This document shows, piece after piece, positions 46,541-56,132 of a stretch of DNA of 64,000 bases. This DNA is from Pedobacter panaciterrae. GTDB lineage: Bacteria; Bacteroidota; Bacteroidia; Sphingobacteriales; Sphingobacteriaceae. Location: the NCBI RefSeq assembly GCF_013204795.1, contig NZ_JABMKW010000018.1:124001-188000 (forward strand), written 5' to 3'. Each line of letters begins with the position of its first letter. Within the stretch, counting starts at the first letter, position 1. Position numbers and translations under genes: made by a program. Below the pieces are notes generated by a model. That model saw nothing but the letters and a program-made list of their open reading frames with translations, searched no databases and was not told where the DNA came from.

Positions 46541-47095
46541 TTACTCACTAACCAGAGAAAGTGGTGTAATATGACTATTTTCAGCTATTTCAGTATTTCT
46601 AAGCACGATAACACCGGGATCAATTTTTACTCCATTTTTTATTAATGCTGCTCCCCCAATATAAACCATAGGGCCAATATGTACAAAATCTGATATACTC
46701 ACTTCATGGTCAACGCATGCACCTATGTTTACTATTGTATGATCACCAATGCTTACTTCCGCCTGGATAACGGCGTTTGCCAAAACAACCGTTCCCTTTC
46801 CAATTAAAGCAAATTCAGAAACTGATGCCTTAGGGTGGATTAAGGTTGCAAAATTATGTTTTAATTTATGAGTAAGGGCTTTGCGGACCTTATTGTCGCC
46901 AATAGCTATTATTAACCTTGAATCTTTGTATGATTCCGAATCATACTTTAGGACTGGAATACCCATAAATGTTGCGTTTTCCTCTTCCACATTGTCGTCA
47001 AAAACACATTCAATTCTTCCTTCATGCTCTAATACCAAGTCTATTACCACTTTAGCATGCCCACCTGCACCATATATTACATAAGATTTCTCCAT
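46541..47095 (-). CDS. PglD/NeuD-like sugar acetyltransferase
   Basis: The 184-residue protein has the PglD-type N-terminal Rossmann-like domain (VIYGAGGHAKVVIDLV) followed by left-handed beta-helix repeats (GKGTVVLANAVIQAEVSIGDHTIVN). VNIGACVDHEVSISDF carries the catalytic His of the family. These enzymes N-acetylate 4-amino sugars or O-acetylate sialic acid with acetyl-CoA. No aminotransferase gene lies in the window, so a role in bacillosamine synthesis would need one elsewhere; O-acetylation is the alternative. It follows 2 bp after the priming transferase gene. Confidence 0.88.
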   Translation of the reverse strand: MEKSYVIYGAGGHAKVVIDLVLEHEGRIECVFDDNVEEENATFMGIPVLKYDSESYKDSRLIIAIGDNKVRKALTHKLKHNFATLIHPKASVSEFALIGKGTVVLANAVIQAEVSIGDHTIVNIGACVDHEVSISDFVHIGPMVYIGGAALIKNGVKIDPGVIVLRNTEIAENSHITPLSLVSE

Positions 47096-47097
47096 GA

Positions 47098-48042
47098 TTA
47101 AGCCGCTTTAAGCATTAATTTTGGTTTCAATATTAAATACACTAAAATCAAAGGAATTAGAATCATTGGTCCTAAAACGTAAAAACTCATTCCTCCAAAA
47201 ACTATTAAGGCAATAATTAATAATTGCAACGTTCCATATATAGAAGAAACAATTAGATGGGGTATTTTCTGCTCGTTCGCTAATATTTGATAAAAGTGCA
47301 AACGATGCGCTTCAAAAATATTCTGTTTTAAAATTAGTCTGTGCATAATTGTTAATACAGCATCTACGCCATATACCGCTAAAAACAAAATATAGGTATA
47401 GTTATTTGTTTTTATAATCAATTGCAGCAGTAACATAATTATCCAAAAGGCCATAGTCACGCTGCCAACATCACCAGCAAAACATTTTGCTTTTTTCCTG
47501 AAATTGAAATACAGAAAGACTACACAAGAGATCATTGGAAACCAGATTACATCTGGAGCGGCAAAAGAGATCTGGTACAAGTTTACATGCTGTAATCCAC
47601 CTAAAATGACTAAACTGTATAATCCCGTTATCCCATTAATGCCATCCATGAAATTGTAAGCATTAATTATTCCTATTACAAGAATATAAAGCACAACTAT
47701 AGTCCACCAGGATAGAATTCCAAACACCGGTAAGAAATAGAACATCAATGTTACAGCTGCCAGGTGAAATAAAACCCTAATTCTGCTGGAAAGAGTAATG
47801 CGGTCGTCCACAAAACTTATTATTCCAATAATGGATGCTCCAATCATAGGAATAAGATATTGCTGATCCAATATTCCAGATATGATTATGGCAATGAGAA
47901 AAATTATACCTCCACCGCGTATGGTTGTTTTTGTATGTGAGCTCCTTTCGTTCGGTTTATCTATAATGTTGAATTTGTCAGCGATTCTGAAGTAAATTAA
48001 CATCGATAAAAACAAAAAGATAGAAATAAATATATAAAGCAT
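47098..48042 (-). CDS. WecA/WbpL-like undecaprenyl-phosphate HexNAc-1-phosphate transferase
   Basis: The 314-residue polytopic protein has about ten helices and the GT4/MraY-type signatures SHTKTTIRGGGI, NFMDGINGITGL and FAGDVGSVTMAF. It loads a HexNAc 1-phosphate on undecaprenyl phosphate and so starts the second repeat unit. Next to an SDR of the WbpV/WreQ kind and a WbpM-type dehydratase, the primed sugar is likely QuiNAc or FucNAc (compare WbpL and WreU). It is 4 bp downstream of the SDR gene. Confidence 0.93.
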   Translation of the reverse strand: MLYIFISIFLFLSMLIYFRIADKFNIIDKPNERSSHTKTTIRGGGIIFLIAIIISGILDQQYLIPMIGASIIGIISFVDDRITLSSRIRVLFHLAAVTLMFYFLPVFGILSWWTIVVLYILVIGIINAYNFMDGINGITGLYSLVILGGLQHVNLYQISFAAPDVIWFPMISCVVFLYFNFRKKAKCFAGDVGSVTMAFWIIMLLLQLIIKTNNYTYILFLAVYGVDAVLTIMHRLILKQNIFEAHRLHFYQILANEQKIPHLIVSSIYGTLQLLIIALIVFGGMSFYVLGPMILIPLILVYLILKPKLMLKAA

Positions 48043-48046
48043 AATC

Positions 48047-48949
48047 TTAACTTGAGCGGAAACTTCTGATTGTTGTTAAAAGCCCTTCTTTTGAGTTTAT
48101 GGGCAAATTTTCAATTTTTAAGGCGTGTTTTATCTTATTATTGGACACCACATAACTTTCCGTGAGCTTCTTTAATCTTTCGGAATTCAAAGGTAAATGT
48201 AGCTTATCGCCAATGGCCGCAATAGTTTTGATAATTCCCGAGTTTATTCTCCAAAGTTTTGCTTTGCTTCCTTGTACTTCCGCCATTATTTCAATTACCT
48301 GATTAGTGGACAAAGGTTCATCATCAGCCACATTATAAATACCTCCAGGAATGCTTTGATCTGTTAATATTTTTTCAATAATATAATTAAGATTTTGGAT
48401 AGATAAAAAAGACCGTTGATTCTCGAATCCAGCCAAGGGATATGGTATCCCTTTTTTTACAACTTTATAAAGTAAATTTAGATTACCCTTATTACCTGGT
48501 CCATGAATCATACAAGGACGAAGAATAAAAAGGCGCTTACCTACTGGAAGATTCTTACTTAGTAAATGCCTTTCTGCTTGCAATTTTGATTTGCCGTAAG
48601 GTGTTTGAGGGTCAGCAATCACATCTTCTATTAATGCACCATTAACTGTATCAGCAACAGCTTTAACGCTGCTGAAATAGATAAAATCCTTATTCTCAGA
48701 ATTAAGAAATAGATTGAACAAATCCCTTGTCTTCTCAAAATTCACTTCAAAGTATTCTTGAGGATTACTCGTATTCTTGAGATCATGAGCCTTACCTGCT
48801 AAATGTACAACAACATCACCTTCCAACGACGTCGGTAATGCCTCTCGAAAGCTCAATAACAAAATTTCACCAATGTTATTTTCTTGAATATGTTTTACAA
48901 GATTAGTACCTACAAAACCAGTTGATCCAGTGAGTAATATTTTATGCAT
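48047..48949 (-). CDS. NAD-dependent SDR, probable UDP-4-keto-6-deoxy-HexNAc reductase (WbpV/WreQ-like)
   Basis: The 300-residue extended SDR has GSTGFVG near 8-14 and the YGKSK active-site motif near 119-123. In WbpL/WbpM-type loci the SDR in this place reduces the 4-keto sugar made by the large dehydratase. Its start overlaps the WbuB-like gene by 8 bp and the priming transferase follows. An epimerase function of the GalE kind cannot be excluded from the sequence alone. Confidence 0.85.
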   Translation of the reverse strand: MHKILLTGSTGFVGTNLVKHIQENNIGEILLLSFREALPTSLEGDVVVHLAGKAHDLKNTSNPQEYFEVNFEKTRDLFNLFLNSENKDFIYFSSVKAVADTVNGALIEDVIADPQTPYGKSKLQAERHLLSKNLPVGKRLFILRPCMIHGPGNKGNLNLLYKVVKKGIPYPLAGFENQRSFLSIQNLNYIIEKILTDQSIPGGIYNVADDEPLSTNQVIEIMAEVQGSKAKLWRINSGIIKTIAAIGDKLHLPLNSERLKKLTESYVVSNNKIKHALKIENLPINSKEGLLTTIRSFRSS

Positions 48950-50153
48950 GATTATAGAAAATTTGTTCCAAACGATCGACTAATAGTTCTCTTTCAAAAT
49001 TAACGTCAAAATAGTTACGTGCATTTACGCCCATCTGATCAATATCCGTTTTAGACATATTGTAAAAATCAATCGCACGAGTTGCTAACTCAGTTGGATT
49101 TTCAGACTCTACTACTAATCCGGCTTTAGCTTCGGTAATGATTCGTCCCCCCTCACCATCTAATGAGGCCAGAATGGGTTTTCCACAAGCCAAATAAGAC
49201 TGAATTTTCGATGGAATAGTTAAGCTAAAGATGTAATCTCTTTTAAGACTCACTAATAAACAATCTGCACATGCATAAAAGTAAGGCATTTGATTAACTG
49301 GAAAAGATCCTAAAAGGTAGAGATTACCTTCTAATCCGAATTCTTTAATTTTATCTTCCACATAGCTCTTTTTCCTGCCATCTCCCAGAATTACCCATTT
49401 GATTTCAGGATTGACAGACTTAACAATTTTAGCAGCTTCGATTATTGTTTCAAAATCTTGTGATTCACCTATATTACCAGCAAACATAATGTTAAATCCC
49501 TTAGGCATTAGTGATAGAAATTCCGTTTTAGGACTCGTAACTTGGAATATTGATTCAACTGAATTAGGATAGAACAATATCTTTTTATCTTCGACTCCCT
49601 GTTTATTGATAATCTCTCGAAACGCTTCAGATTGTATTAAAACTTTGTCACTTGCCTTATAGATCCACTGCGTAATTTTATCTAATAGCTTAATAATATA
49701 TTTATTAGTTATTCCTCCTGCAGCGGAAACACTTTGAGGCCATAAGTCTTGTACCCAAAAATAAATATTAGCTTTTTTTCGGCGTTTCATAAAAATAGCC
49801 GGGATCCCTACTGTAATAGGAGATGGCTCATACACAAGGATTTTATCAAAATCACCACCTATAGAGAAACTTCTTATAATACTAAAAAATGCAAAAGACA
49901 AATAATTCAGCATTAACCTTAACCCTCCAGAATTTCCCCTAGGAATCAAAGGTGACCTATGAATCTTTACTCCATTCCATATTTCGAGTCCTTTCGAAAA
50001 GAAAGAATAACTATCATAAAATTTCCCTTGGGGATAATTTGGTTTACCCGTTAATACTTCAACATCATGCCCTCTTTCAATTAATGCTAATGCTAAATCA
50101 TTGATTCTAAAGTTCTCAGGCCAAAAATATTGAGTAACAATAAGTATTTTCAT
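48942..50153 (-). CDS. wbuB: WbuB-like GT4 glycosyltransferase (probable L-FucNAc/L-QuiNAc transferase)
   Basis: The 403-residue GT-B enzyme starts with ILIVTQYFWPENFRINDLA, the pattern of WbuB-type transferases that accompany FnlA-C. FAGNIGESQDFETIIEAA and the C-terminal SLTIPSKIQSYLACGKPILA are the donor-binding blocks. In E. coli O26 and other strains the gene after fnlABC adds L-FucNAc to the lipid-linked first sugar. Here it likewise follows the amino-sugar genes (15-bp gap), so this role is likely. Confidence 0.85.
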   Translation of the reverse strand: MKILIVTQYFWPENFRINDLALALIERGHDVEVLTGKPNYPQGKFYDSYSFFSKGLEIWNGVKIHRSPLIPRGNSGGLRLMLNYLSFAFFSIIRSFSIGGDFDKILVYEPSPITVGIPAIFMKRRKKANIYFWVQDLWPQSVSAAGGITNKYIIKLLDKITQWIYKASDKVLIQSEAFREIINKQGVEDKKILFYPNSVESIFQVTSPKTEFLSLMPKGFNIMFAGNIGESQDFETIIEAAKIVKSVNPEIKWVILGDGRKKSYVEDKIKEFGLEGNLYLLGSFPVNQMPYFYACADCLLVSLKRDYIFSLTIPSKIQSYLACGKPILASLDGEGGRIITEAKAGLVVESENPTELATRAIDFYNMSKTDIDQMGVNARNYFDVNFERELLVDRLEQIFYNHA

Positions 50154-50168
50154 TCCCCAAGATTCATA

Positions 50169-51020
50169 TTAGTAATCATATAAATTAAGGTGGTTGTCTA
50201 TCCAACCCTTCATCTCTTTAATCATTACAGGGTATGTTGGCACTCTATAATCAAATTCGGTATTGGTCCTAATCAATGACTTATCAACAACATATCCATC
50301 GTAAGGCTCTATCTCAATTAAATTCTTTTTGAATACATCTTTGAATAAGTTAGTCAATTCAAATTTGTCTATTTTGCTTTCATTTACTAGATGATGTAAT
50401 CCGCTGATATCTTGTTTTATGCTCTCAACTAGAGCTTTAGATAATTCTAATGTTGTTACTCCAGTCCAATATGCCCTACTATATCCTTTAATAGTCCCTT
50501 CCTGATTCATAAACCAATGAAAAAGACCAATTCCATTGTCTTTTAATTCTGGTCCTATTATAGAGGTCCTAAGAGTTAAATGTCTTCCATAAGACACTTC
50601 CCCTAATGCTTTACTCTGCGCATAAAATCCTATTCCATCTTTCTCGCTTATTTCAGTATAGCCCCCTTTCTTTCCATTGAATACACAGTCTGTACTAATA
50701 TGTATCAACTTAAATCCAACTTGAGTTCCCGTTTGAGCGAGGAAATGTGGTAAATAGCTATTTAATAGAATTGCTTTATCGGGATGTTCTTCTGCATCTT
50801 TATTTAGAATTCCGATGCAATTGATAACAACATCAGGTTTTTCAATATCAAGTATCTTTTTAAGTTCTTGAAAATTTGTAACATCCATTTGATAGCTTGG
50901 CTTATGAAATTCGGTACCCCTTGCAATATCTACCAATTCAAATTTAGTATTCTCTTTGAAATAATTGTAAATCACATGTCCCGCCATGCCTTTAGATCCT
51001 ATTATGAATACTTTTTTCAT
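50169..51020 (-). CDS. RmlD-like reductase for UDP-L-6-deoxy-HexNAc synthesis
   Basis: I chose the ATG at 51018-51020, which overlaps the stop of the upstream gene as ATGA; a TTG three codons earlier is less likely. The 283-residue SDR has IGSKGMAGHVIY at the start, HISTDCVFNGKKGGYTE and YAQSKALGE with the Tyr/Lys pair. It matches RmlD-type reductases and the SDR half of FnlB/WbjC, but lacks the fused C-terminal cupin of FnlB. Together with the FnlA- and FnlC-like genes it should give UDP-L-FucNAc, or UDP-L-QuiNAc as with the RmlD-like WbvR. Confidence 0.87.
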   Translation of the reverse strand: MKKVFIIGSKGMAGHVIYNYFKENTKFELVDIARGTEFHKPSYQMDVTNFQELKKILDIEKPDVVINCIGILNKDAEEHPDKAILLNSYLPHFLAQTGTQVGFKLIHISTDCVFNGKKGGYTEISEKDGIGFYAQSKALGEVSYGRHLTLRTSIIGPELKDNGIGLFHWFMNQEGTIKGYSRAYWTGVTTLELSKALVESIKQDISGLHHLVNESKIDKFELTNLFKDVFKKNLIEIEPYDGYVVDKSLIRTNTEFDYRVPTYPVMIKEMKGWIDNHLNLYDY

Positions 51021-52135
51021 TTGTTCCAAGTTACTCTGTTAACAATTGATGTATAACTTTGTATAGCCCTTACTACTCTATCAGAGGTATTTTCAACTTT
51101 ATATTCCCAAGGTAGTTCCTGTTTGTTGTTTTGGGTCCCCTTAACAAGTTCAATAGATTGAAGCACTTGGTCGGTACTAATTCCCCCTAACACAATTGTC
51201 CCTGCATCTATTGCTTCAGGACGTTCAGTACTTGTTCTTATACTAATCGCAGGAAAGCCCATCATAGCTGATTCTTCACTGATAGTGCCGCTATCAGACA
51301 ATACAATATAAGAGTGTTGCTGCAACTTTACATAGTCAAAAAAGCCCAAGGGTTGAATATTTTGTATTAATGGATGAAATGTAATCTCTTTTTCTTTAAT
51401 TCTTTTTTGGGTTCTTGGGTGAGTAGAAAATATAATGGGCATCTTATATTTCTCCGCAACTGCGTTTAGGCTAGCAGCTAAAATATCAAAGTGATCCTTA
51501 AGGTCAACATTTTCCTCACGATGGGCGCTTACAACTATGAAACCGTTTGTTTTTAAACTAAGCCTTTCCAAAACATCAGATCCATCAATATGTGAGGAAT
51601 ACTTAGTAAGTACCTCTCTTAGCGGAGAGCCAGTTACAAAAACATGATCTTTTCTAAATCCTTCGCTCAAAAGATATCTACGACTGTGTTCTGTATAAGT
51701 CAAATTAATATCACTTATATGATCCGATATCTTTCTATTAATTTCTTCTGGCACATTTTGATCGAAACATCTATTCCCTGCTTCCATGTGAAATATCGGG
51801 ATCTTCAGTCGCTTCGCAGAAATAGTACATAAAACGCTATTTGTATCACCTAATACTAACAAAGCATCCGGCATTTCTTTCTGCAACACTTCGTAAGACT
51901 TAGCAATTACATTACCGATTGTTTCTCCTAAATGACTTCCTGCAACATTTAAGAAATAGTTTGGTTTCCTTAACTCCAAATTCTCAAAAAATATTTCATT
52001 AAGTTCATAGTCGTAGTTTTGACCTGTATGAATTAATATATGATCAAAAAAATCATCACATTTCTTTATACACTCTGCAAGTCTAATAATTTCTGGCCTT
52101 GTACCTACTATTGTTGCAACTTTCAATTTTTTCAT
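51017..52135 (-). CDS. fnlC: UDP-HexNAc 2-epimerase (FnlC/WbjD type)
   Basis: I start the gene at the ATG at 52133-52135 because the conserved LKVATIVGTRPEIIRL follows directly; a frame from 52186 would add 17 unconserved residues and overlap the cupin gene. The GT-B-like epimerase has EAGNRCFD, HREENVD, STHPRTQKR and DSGTISEESAMMGFP. In the L-FucNAc pathway this enzyme makes the final C-2 epimerisation of the UDP-6-deoxy-L-talose/mannose-configured amino sugar. It overlaps the reductase gene by 4 bp. Confidence 0.9.
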   Translation of the reverse strand: MKKLKVATIVGTRPEIIRLAECIKKCDDFFDHILIHTGQNYDYELNEIFFENLELRKPNYFLNVAGSHLGETIGNVIAKSYEVLQKEMPDALLVLGDTNSVLCTISAKRLKIPIFHMEAGNRCFDQNVPEEINRKISDHISDINLTYTEHSRRYLLSEGFRKDHVFVTGSPLREVLTKYSSHIDGSDVLERLSLKTNGFIVVSAHREENVDLKDHFDILAASLNAVAEKYKMPIIFSTHPRTQKRIKEKEITFHPLIQNIQPLGFFDYVKLQQHSYIVLSDSGTISEESAMMGFPAISIRTSTERPEAIDAGTIVLGGISTDQVLQSIELVKGTQNNKQELPWEYKVENTSDRVVRAIQSYTSIVNRVTWNK

Positions 52136-52179
52136 ATTTGTATTTGAATATAAGATATTCGTTTTCAGTTTAAATTTAT

Positions 52180-52614
52180 TTACCATTTATACCACAGATC
52201 TTTCCCATATCTGAAGTCATCATTTAATGAATCATCCAATGAAAAATCCGAAAAAACCATCAATTTAGAATTTGGTAATAAAGCTTTAAAGCCAGATGCA
52301 TGTCCTCCTGGAACGCTTAGCACTTCATTTTTATTCACATCCAAAACAAATTCTTCATACTCCAAATCTTCTGAGGGGTTATCCCAGTCATCCGGTTGCA
52401 CTAAAATCACCTTGAATGAACCTGCTATAACATAGAACCATTTTTGTTCCTTTTTATGACCTTGCCACGCTTTCACAATATTCACGTCAGGATGTTCTGA
52501 AACATAAAAGCGTTTTATTGGCCCTAAATCAAAGTTATTAAAAAACCGCAATGAACCTCTTTGATCCGTATATATGTCTCCCTTAATAAGTTCTATTTTT
52601 TCTTCTTGAATCAT
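52180..52614 (-). CDS. separate cupin domain of the FnlB/WbjC type (sugar 3-epimerase-like)
   Basis: The 144-residue protein is a single cupin with the RmlC/FdtA-like core: DQRGSLRFF, VKAWQGHKKEQKWFYVIAGS and VPGGHASGFKAL. In FnlB/WbjC/CapF such a cupin is fused behind the SDR and carries out the epimerisation; here the two parts are separate genes, with the FnlC-like gene between them. It lies 16 bp after the FnlA gene. The reaction is inferred from context. Confidence 0.83.
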   Translation of the reverse strand: MIQEEKIELIKGDIYTDQRGSLRFFNNFDLGPIKRFYVSEHPDVNIVKAWQGHKKEQKWFYVIAGSFKVILVQPDDWDNPSEDLEYEEFVLDVNKNEVLSVPGGHASGFKALLPNSKLMVFSDFSLDDSLNDDFRYGKDLWYKW

Positions 52615-52630
52615 AGCTATTTACACTCTA

Positions 52631-53671
52631 CTATCCCGGATACTGGACAACATCACTTTCTCCAAACACTTCTTTTCTTATAAGTGGAAGTTTCGAAAGC
52701 AATCTCTTCATTCCCTCTACATCCTCTCTTTTCGTATTATGGGAATGGTAATCTTCAACATTTGAAATATCCTCTTCTCCTTCAGAAAAGTATTGATTAT
52801 AATTTAGATCTCTATTATCAGCGGGAATTCTATAAAATTCACCCATATCCTCAGCTTTCAACATTTCTTCACGTGTACATAGGGTCTCATAAAGTTTTTC
52901 GCCATGCCTTGTTCCGATTATTTTAACTTGCGTTTGTGAGTTACACATTTCCTTTAATGCCTGCGCTAAATCTCCAATCGTCCCAGCCGGAGCTTTATTC
53001 ACAAATAAATCTCCTTGGTTTCCATGTTCAAAGGCAAATAAAACGAGGTCTACTGCTTCTTCCAATGACATTAAGAAACGAGTCATATTAGGGTCAGTTA
53101 TTGTAATATCATTTCCATTTTGGATCTGCTGTAGAAACAATGGAATAACGGAACCTCTTGAAGCCATTACATTTCCATATCTTGTCAAGCAAATCGTCGT
53201 TGAGTTCTCCGTAATGTTTCTTGAGGCAGCAATTGCTACTTTTTCCATTAAAGCTTTTGAGATTCCCATAGCATTTATCGGGTAAGCTGCCTTGTCAGTA
53301 CTCAAACAAATAACTTTTGTAACTTTATTGGCAATTGCCGCATCAATAGTATTCTGGGTTCCAAATACATTTGTTTTTGTAGCCTCGATTGGAAAGAATT
53401 CACATGATGGGACTTGCTTTAGAGCAGCAGCATGAAAAACATAATCTACCCCGCGCATTGCTCGTTCTATGGAGTTATAATCACGAACATCTCCAATGTA
53501 GAATTTAAGTTTTGGATTATTTAATGCAACACGCATATCATGCTGTTTCTTTTCATCTCTTGAAAAAATTCTAATCTCTTTAAAATGATCAGTATGCAAA
53601 AAGCGGTGCAATACTGCATTTCCAAAAGACCCTGTCCCGCCTGATATTAGTAAAGTTTTATTCTTAAACAT
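52631..53671 (-). CDS. fnlA: UDP-GlcNAc 4,6-dehydratase/5-epimerase (FnlA/WbjB/CapE type)
   Basis: The 346-residue soluble SDR has GGTGSFG at 11-17, RDEKKQHDMR near 38-47 and STDKAAYPINAMGISK, with Ser124, Met135 and Lys139 as the Ser-Met-Lys active site. This combination marks the inverting 4,6-dehydratases that begin UDP-L-FucNAc and related pathways from UDP-GlcNAc. It is the first gene of the five-gene L-amino-sugar module (dehydratase, cupin, 2-epimerase, reductase, transferase) and lies 38 bp after the DUF4838 gene. Confidence 0.93.
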   Translation of the reverse strand: MFKNKTLLISGGTGSFGNAVLHRFLHTDHFKEIRIFSRDEKKQHDMRVALNNPKLKFYIGDVRDYNSIERAMRGVDYVFHAAALKQVPSCEFFPIEATKTNVFGTQNTIDAAIANKVTKVICLSTDKAAYPINAMGISKALMEKVAIAASRNITENSTTICLTRYGNVMASRGSVIPLFLQQIQNGNDITITDPNMTRFLMSLEEAVDLVLFAFEHGNQGDLFVNKAPAGTIGDLAQALKEMCNSQTQVKIIGTRHGEKLYETLCTREEMLKAEDMGEFYRIPADNRDLNYNQYFSEGEEDISNVEDYHSHNTKREDVEGMKRLLSKLPLIRKEVFGESDVVQYPG

Positions 53672-53709
53672 ATTTATATTTTAATTAGGATAAATCATTA
53701 AGCTGATTA

Positions 53710-56043
53710 TTAATTTGTTCTATTAAGTTCGATCTTATCTACCTTTAGTTTATTGACGTTTCCATTTTTATCAACAATAGAAACCCATATATATACAGCA
53801 TCAGACAAGATTACAGGTGGCAATATCAGCTTTGTATAATTTACTCCAGCCAACTTAGTCACCGATATTTTATTCACTGCAATGTTCTTTTTGCTTTTAG
53901 TATCATAAATTCCAATGTTAACAAATCCTGGACTTACTAATTGTGATACCGGCTTATACAAATCCACATCTACAAAGGCAGTTACTGTCCATTTGCTATT
54001 GCTATCAAAAGCATCCTTATAGTCACCTAATAATGCTTGTATGGCCCATTGCTCGGATGTGCCATCCACAGTTGCGACCAATTTATCAGAAGCATTGTTG
54101 TCACTGGCGAACCCTGTTACGGTACCTTCCTTATAAAGTTTAAAATCTGTTTGTTGTATAACAATCCTACTATTACTTATGTCCTCATTTTTAGAATAAG
54201 ATTGAGGTAGCAATTTTCTTTTATAATTATCATTAGAAATTGTTCTGTCAATATTCTTAACATTATATTTCTTTAATCTATCAAAAAGGCTGTCCACACT
54301 CGCTGAATAATTAGCCGGCCCTAAAAAAGTTTCTCTTTTTATCATAGCAGCCTTTTTATTGGGATTATAAAAGTACAACCAGGCAAAGTCAAAAGCCGTT
54401 TTCTCCTTCATCACTCTATCATAGAATGTATTGTTCGTTTTCGCTACTTTTAGTGCATTATTAAACATCGTTGTACTATTATTCAAGACATTTAATGTAA
54501 TAAATGAATAGTCAGTATTAAAGGTCGTCAAACTTTTGTTACTTGCACGAAAGGAGGTATTAATCAAATTCATATATTGACTCAAATAATTTCCTCCGGC
54601 CCCATAATAATTTGTCATAAACTCATTTGTTAGCTTCTTTTGATCCAAGTTTGGATTCCAGAGCAAATGGCCTACAACCCAGGCTTGCATATCTAAAAAA
54701 TAGCCAAAACCGTCTGTGTATTTATTATCTTGAATAAATACCCCTTTAACATTATTAGCGGACAAAAACTTTAAATCATCTCCAATCCGATCAAAACTTG
54801 GATGAGGCAGAATTAGATTGCGGAAATTCGTATTGTAATCCCAATAATAATTCTCTTTACTTATTTTTGCCCATTGAATTATGATATTTTTCACATCGGC
54901 ATTCTGAGCACTACTTAATGGATATGCGAAGTTCAAAGTTATAGGCGCTATTCTTATTATAACATTTCCAGCAGGTTTTGTTTTAGTTGGTGGTTTTAAC
55001 GAAAAATAATACGCTAACGTTTCGATTTTCTTATTAGGGTACCTCTTGCCAATCTCATTTGCAATTCTATTTACAAATCGTAAAAGTGGCCCTGAAGGCG
55101 ATCCTTCTTCCTTAATAACCTTTTGACAAGCATCACAATGACAGTATCCCCTATAGTCATTTTGAGAGATTGAAACGATATTATATGAAGGATTTTCAGC
55201 TACCCACTTTAATGTATTCTTGAGAAATTCCTTATACAAAGCTTCATTAGTCATACAAAGCTGGGTAATTTGTGATTCAGGTTCCTTTGATCTGGAAGTG
55301 GAAGGAAGGTCATGATTATTAGGATCGCAGTACCACTCCGGATGTTGTCTAAAGTAAATATTCGGCGGTAATATTTTACTAAAAGTATGGACAAAGCCTA
55401 AAATTTTCTCGTTTCCACCCTGTTGAACGGTTAATTTCTGATCATCGCCATTCTCGCGAAGTGTAGAGGCAAAGACTGGGCTTGACGTTGTATTGTAAAT
55501 AAAATGATTCCTGTAATTAAAGGGGGGTACATAATTTACATTGATGGCATTTAACTGGATATTTTGTTTTTTAGGAATGTACGTATTCTTTGGTGTCCAC
55601 CATCTACATTCCAGATAATTCTCTAGGAATTGGTACAGTGCATTTAGAGCACCTCTTGGCCTCCCACCACTAATTATCAGATTGCCATCTAATGTTTTAA
55701 TTAAGATACCATCTCTTCCCCAATTTGCAATTGTCGCCGCATTAGTATTAGTTTTAACAAAATTGGTTAATCCGACAAAAATATATTTTTTACCCTTAGC
55801 AGATGCCGCTTCACTTATAAGCTCCAATTTAACACCAGAAATTTTTAATAAATAGCTTTGAAGCTGCGAAGCTGTATAATTCTCAGAAGCAGTTGCATCA
55901 GCTGGTACAACGATGGAATAAGACGACTTCCCTGAAGCAATTAAGTTAATACCATCATCATTGGAACGACTATAGGACAATAATGGTAAGAGACACAAAA
56001 AAATAAAGGCTATTCTCATCTTATTTCTTATTAAGTTAAACAT
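53710..56043 (-). CDS. secreted DUF4838-domain protein (glycoside-hydrolase-like)
   Basis: I take the ATG at 56041-56043, which gives a signal peptide (MFNLIRNK, then the hydrophobic run to LLSYSRS); ATG at 56017-56019 is also possible. The 777-residue protein has an N-terminal domain like the GH67/GH20 N-terminal fold (residues ~40-150, with TASENYTASQLQSYLLKISG and GGRPRGALNALYQFLENYLECRWWTP), then a central DUF4838 barrel-like region with SISQNDYRGYCHCDACQ, and a C-terminal beta-sandwich of about 140 residues. It is probably a periplasmic or surface glycan-active enzyme. The role in an O-antigen operon is unknown. Confidence 0.85.
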   Translation of the reverse strand: MFNLIRNKMRIAFIFLCLLPLLSYSRSNDDGINLIASGKSSYSIVVPADATASENYTASQLQSYLLKISGVKLELISEAASAKGKKYIFVGLTNFVKTNTNAATIANWGRDGILIKTLDGNLIISGGRPRGALNALYQFLENYLECRWWTPKNTYIPKKQNIQLNAINVNYVPPFNYRNHFIYNTTSSPVFASTLRENGDDQKLTVQQGGNEKILGFVHTFSKILPPNIYFRQHPEWYCDPNNHDLPSTSRSKEPESQITQLCMTNEALYKEFLKNTLKWVAENPSYNIVSISQNDYRGYCHCDACQKVIKEEGSPSGPLLRFVNRIANEIGKRYPNKKIETLAYYFSLKPPTKTKPAGNVIIRIAPITLNFAYPLSSAQNADVKNIIIQWAKISKENYYWDYNTNFRNLILPHPSFDRIGDDLKFLSANNVKGVFIQDNKYTDGFGYFLDMQAWVVGHLLWNPNLDQKKLTNEFMTNYYGAGGNYLSQYMNLINTSFRASNKSLTTFNTDYSFITLNVLNNSTTMFNNALKVAKTNNTFYDRVMKEKTAFDFAWLYFYNPNKKAAMIKRETFLGPANYSASVDSLFDRLKKYNVKNIDRTISNDNYKRKLLPQSYSKNEDISNSRIVIQQTDFKLYKEGTVTGFASDNNASDKLVATVDGTSEQWAIQALLGDYKDAFDSNSKWTVTAFVDVDLYKPVSQLVSPGFVNIGIYDTKSKKNIAVNKISVTKLAGVNYTKLILPPVILSDAVYIWVSIVDKNGNVNKLKVDKIELNRTN

Positions 56044-56132
56044 TCTGCAGATATTTATTTTAAATGAATGCGTTAATTCCATCTTCGCTATTATGATGCC
56101 AAATGGGCATAATTTCATGGATTTTGTCTTTG

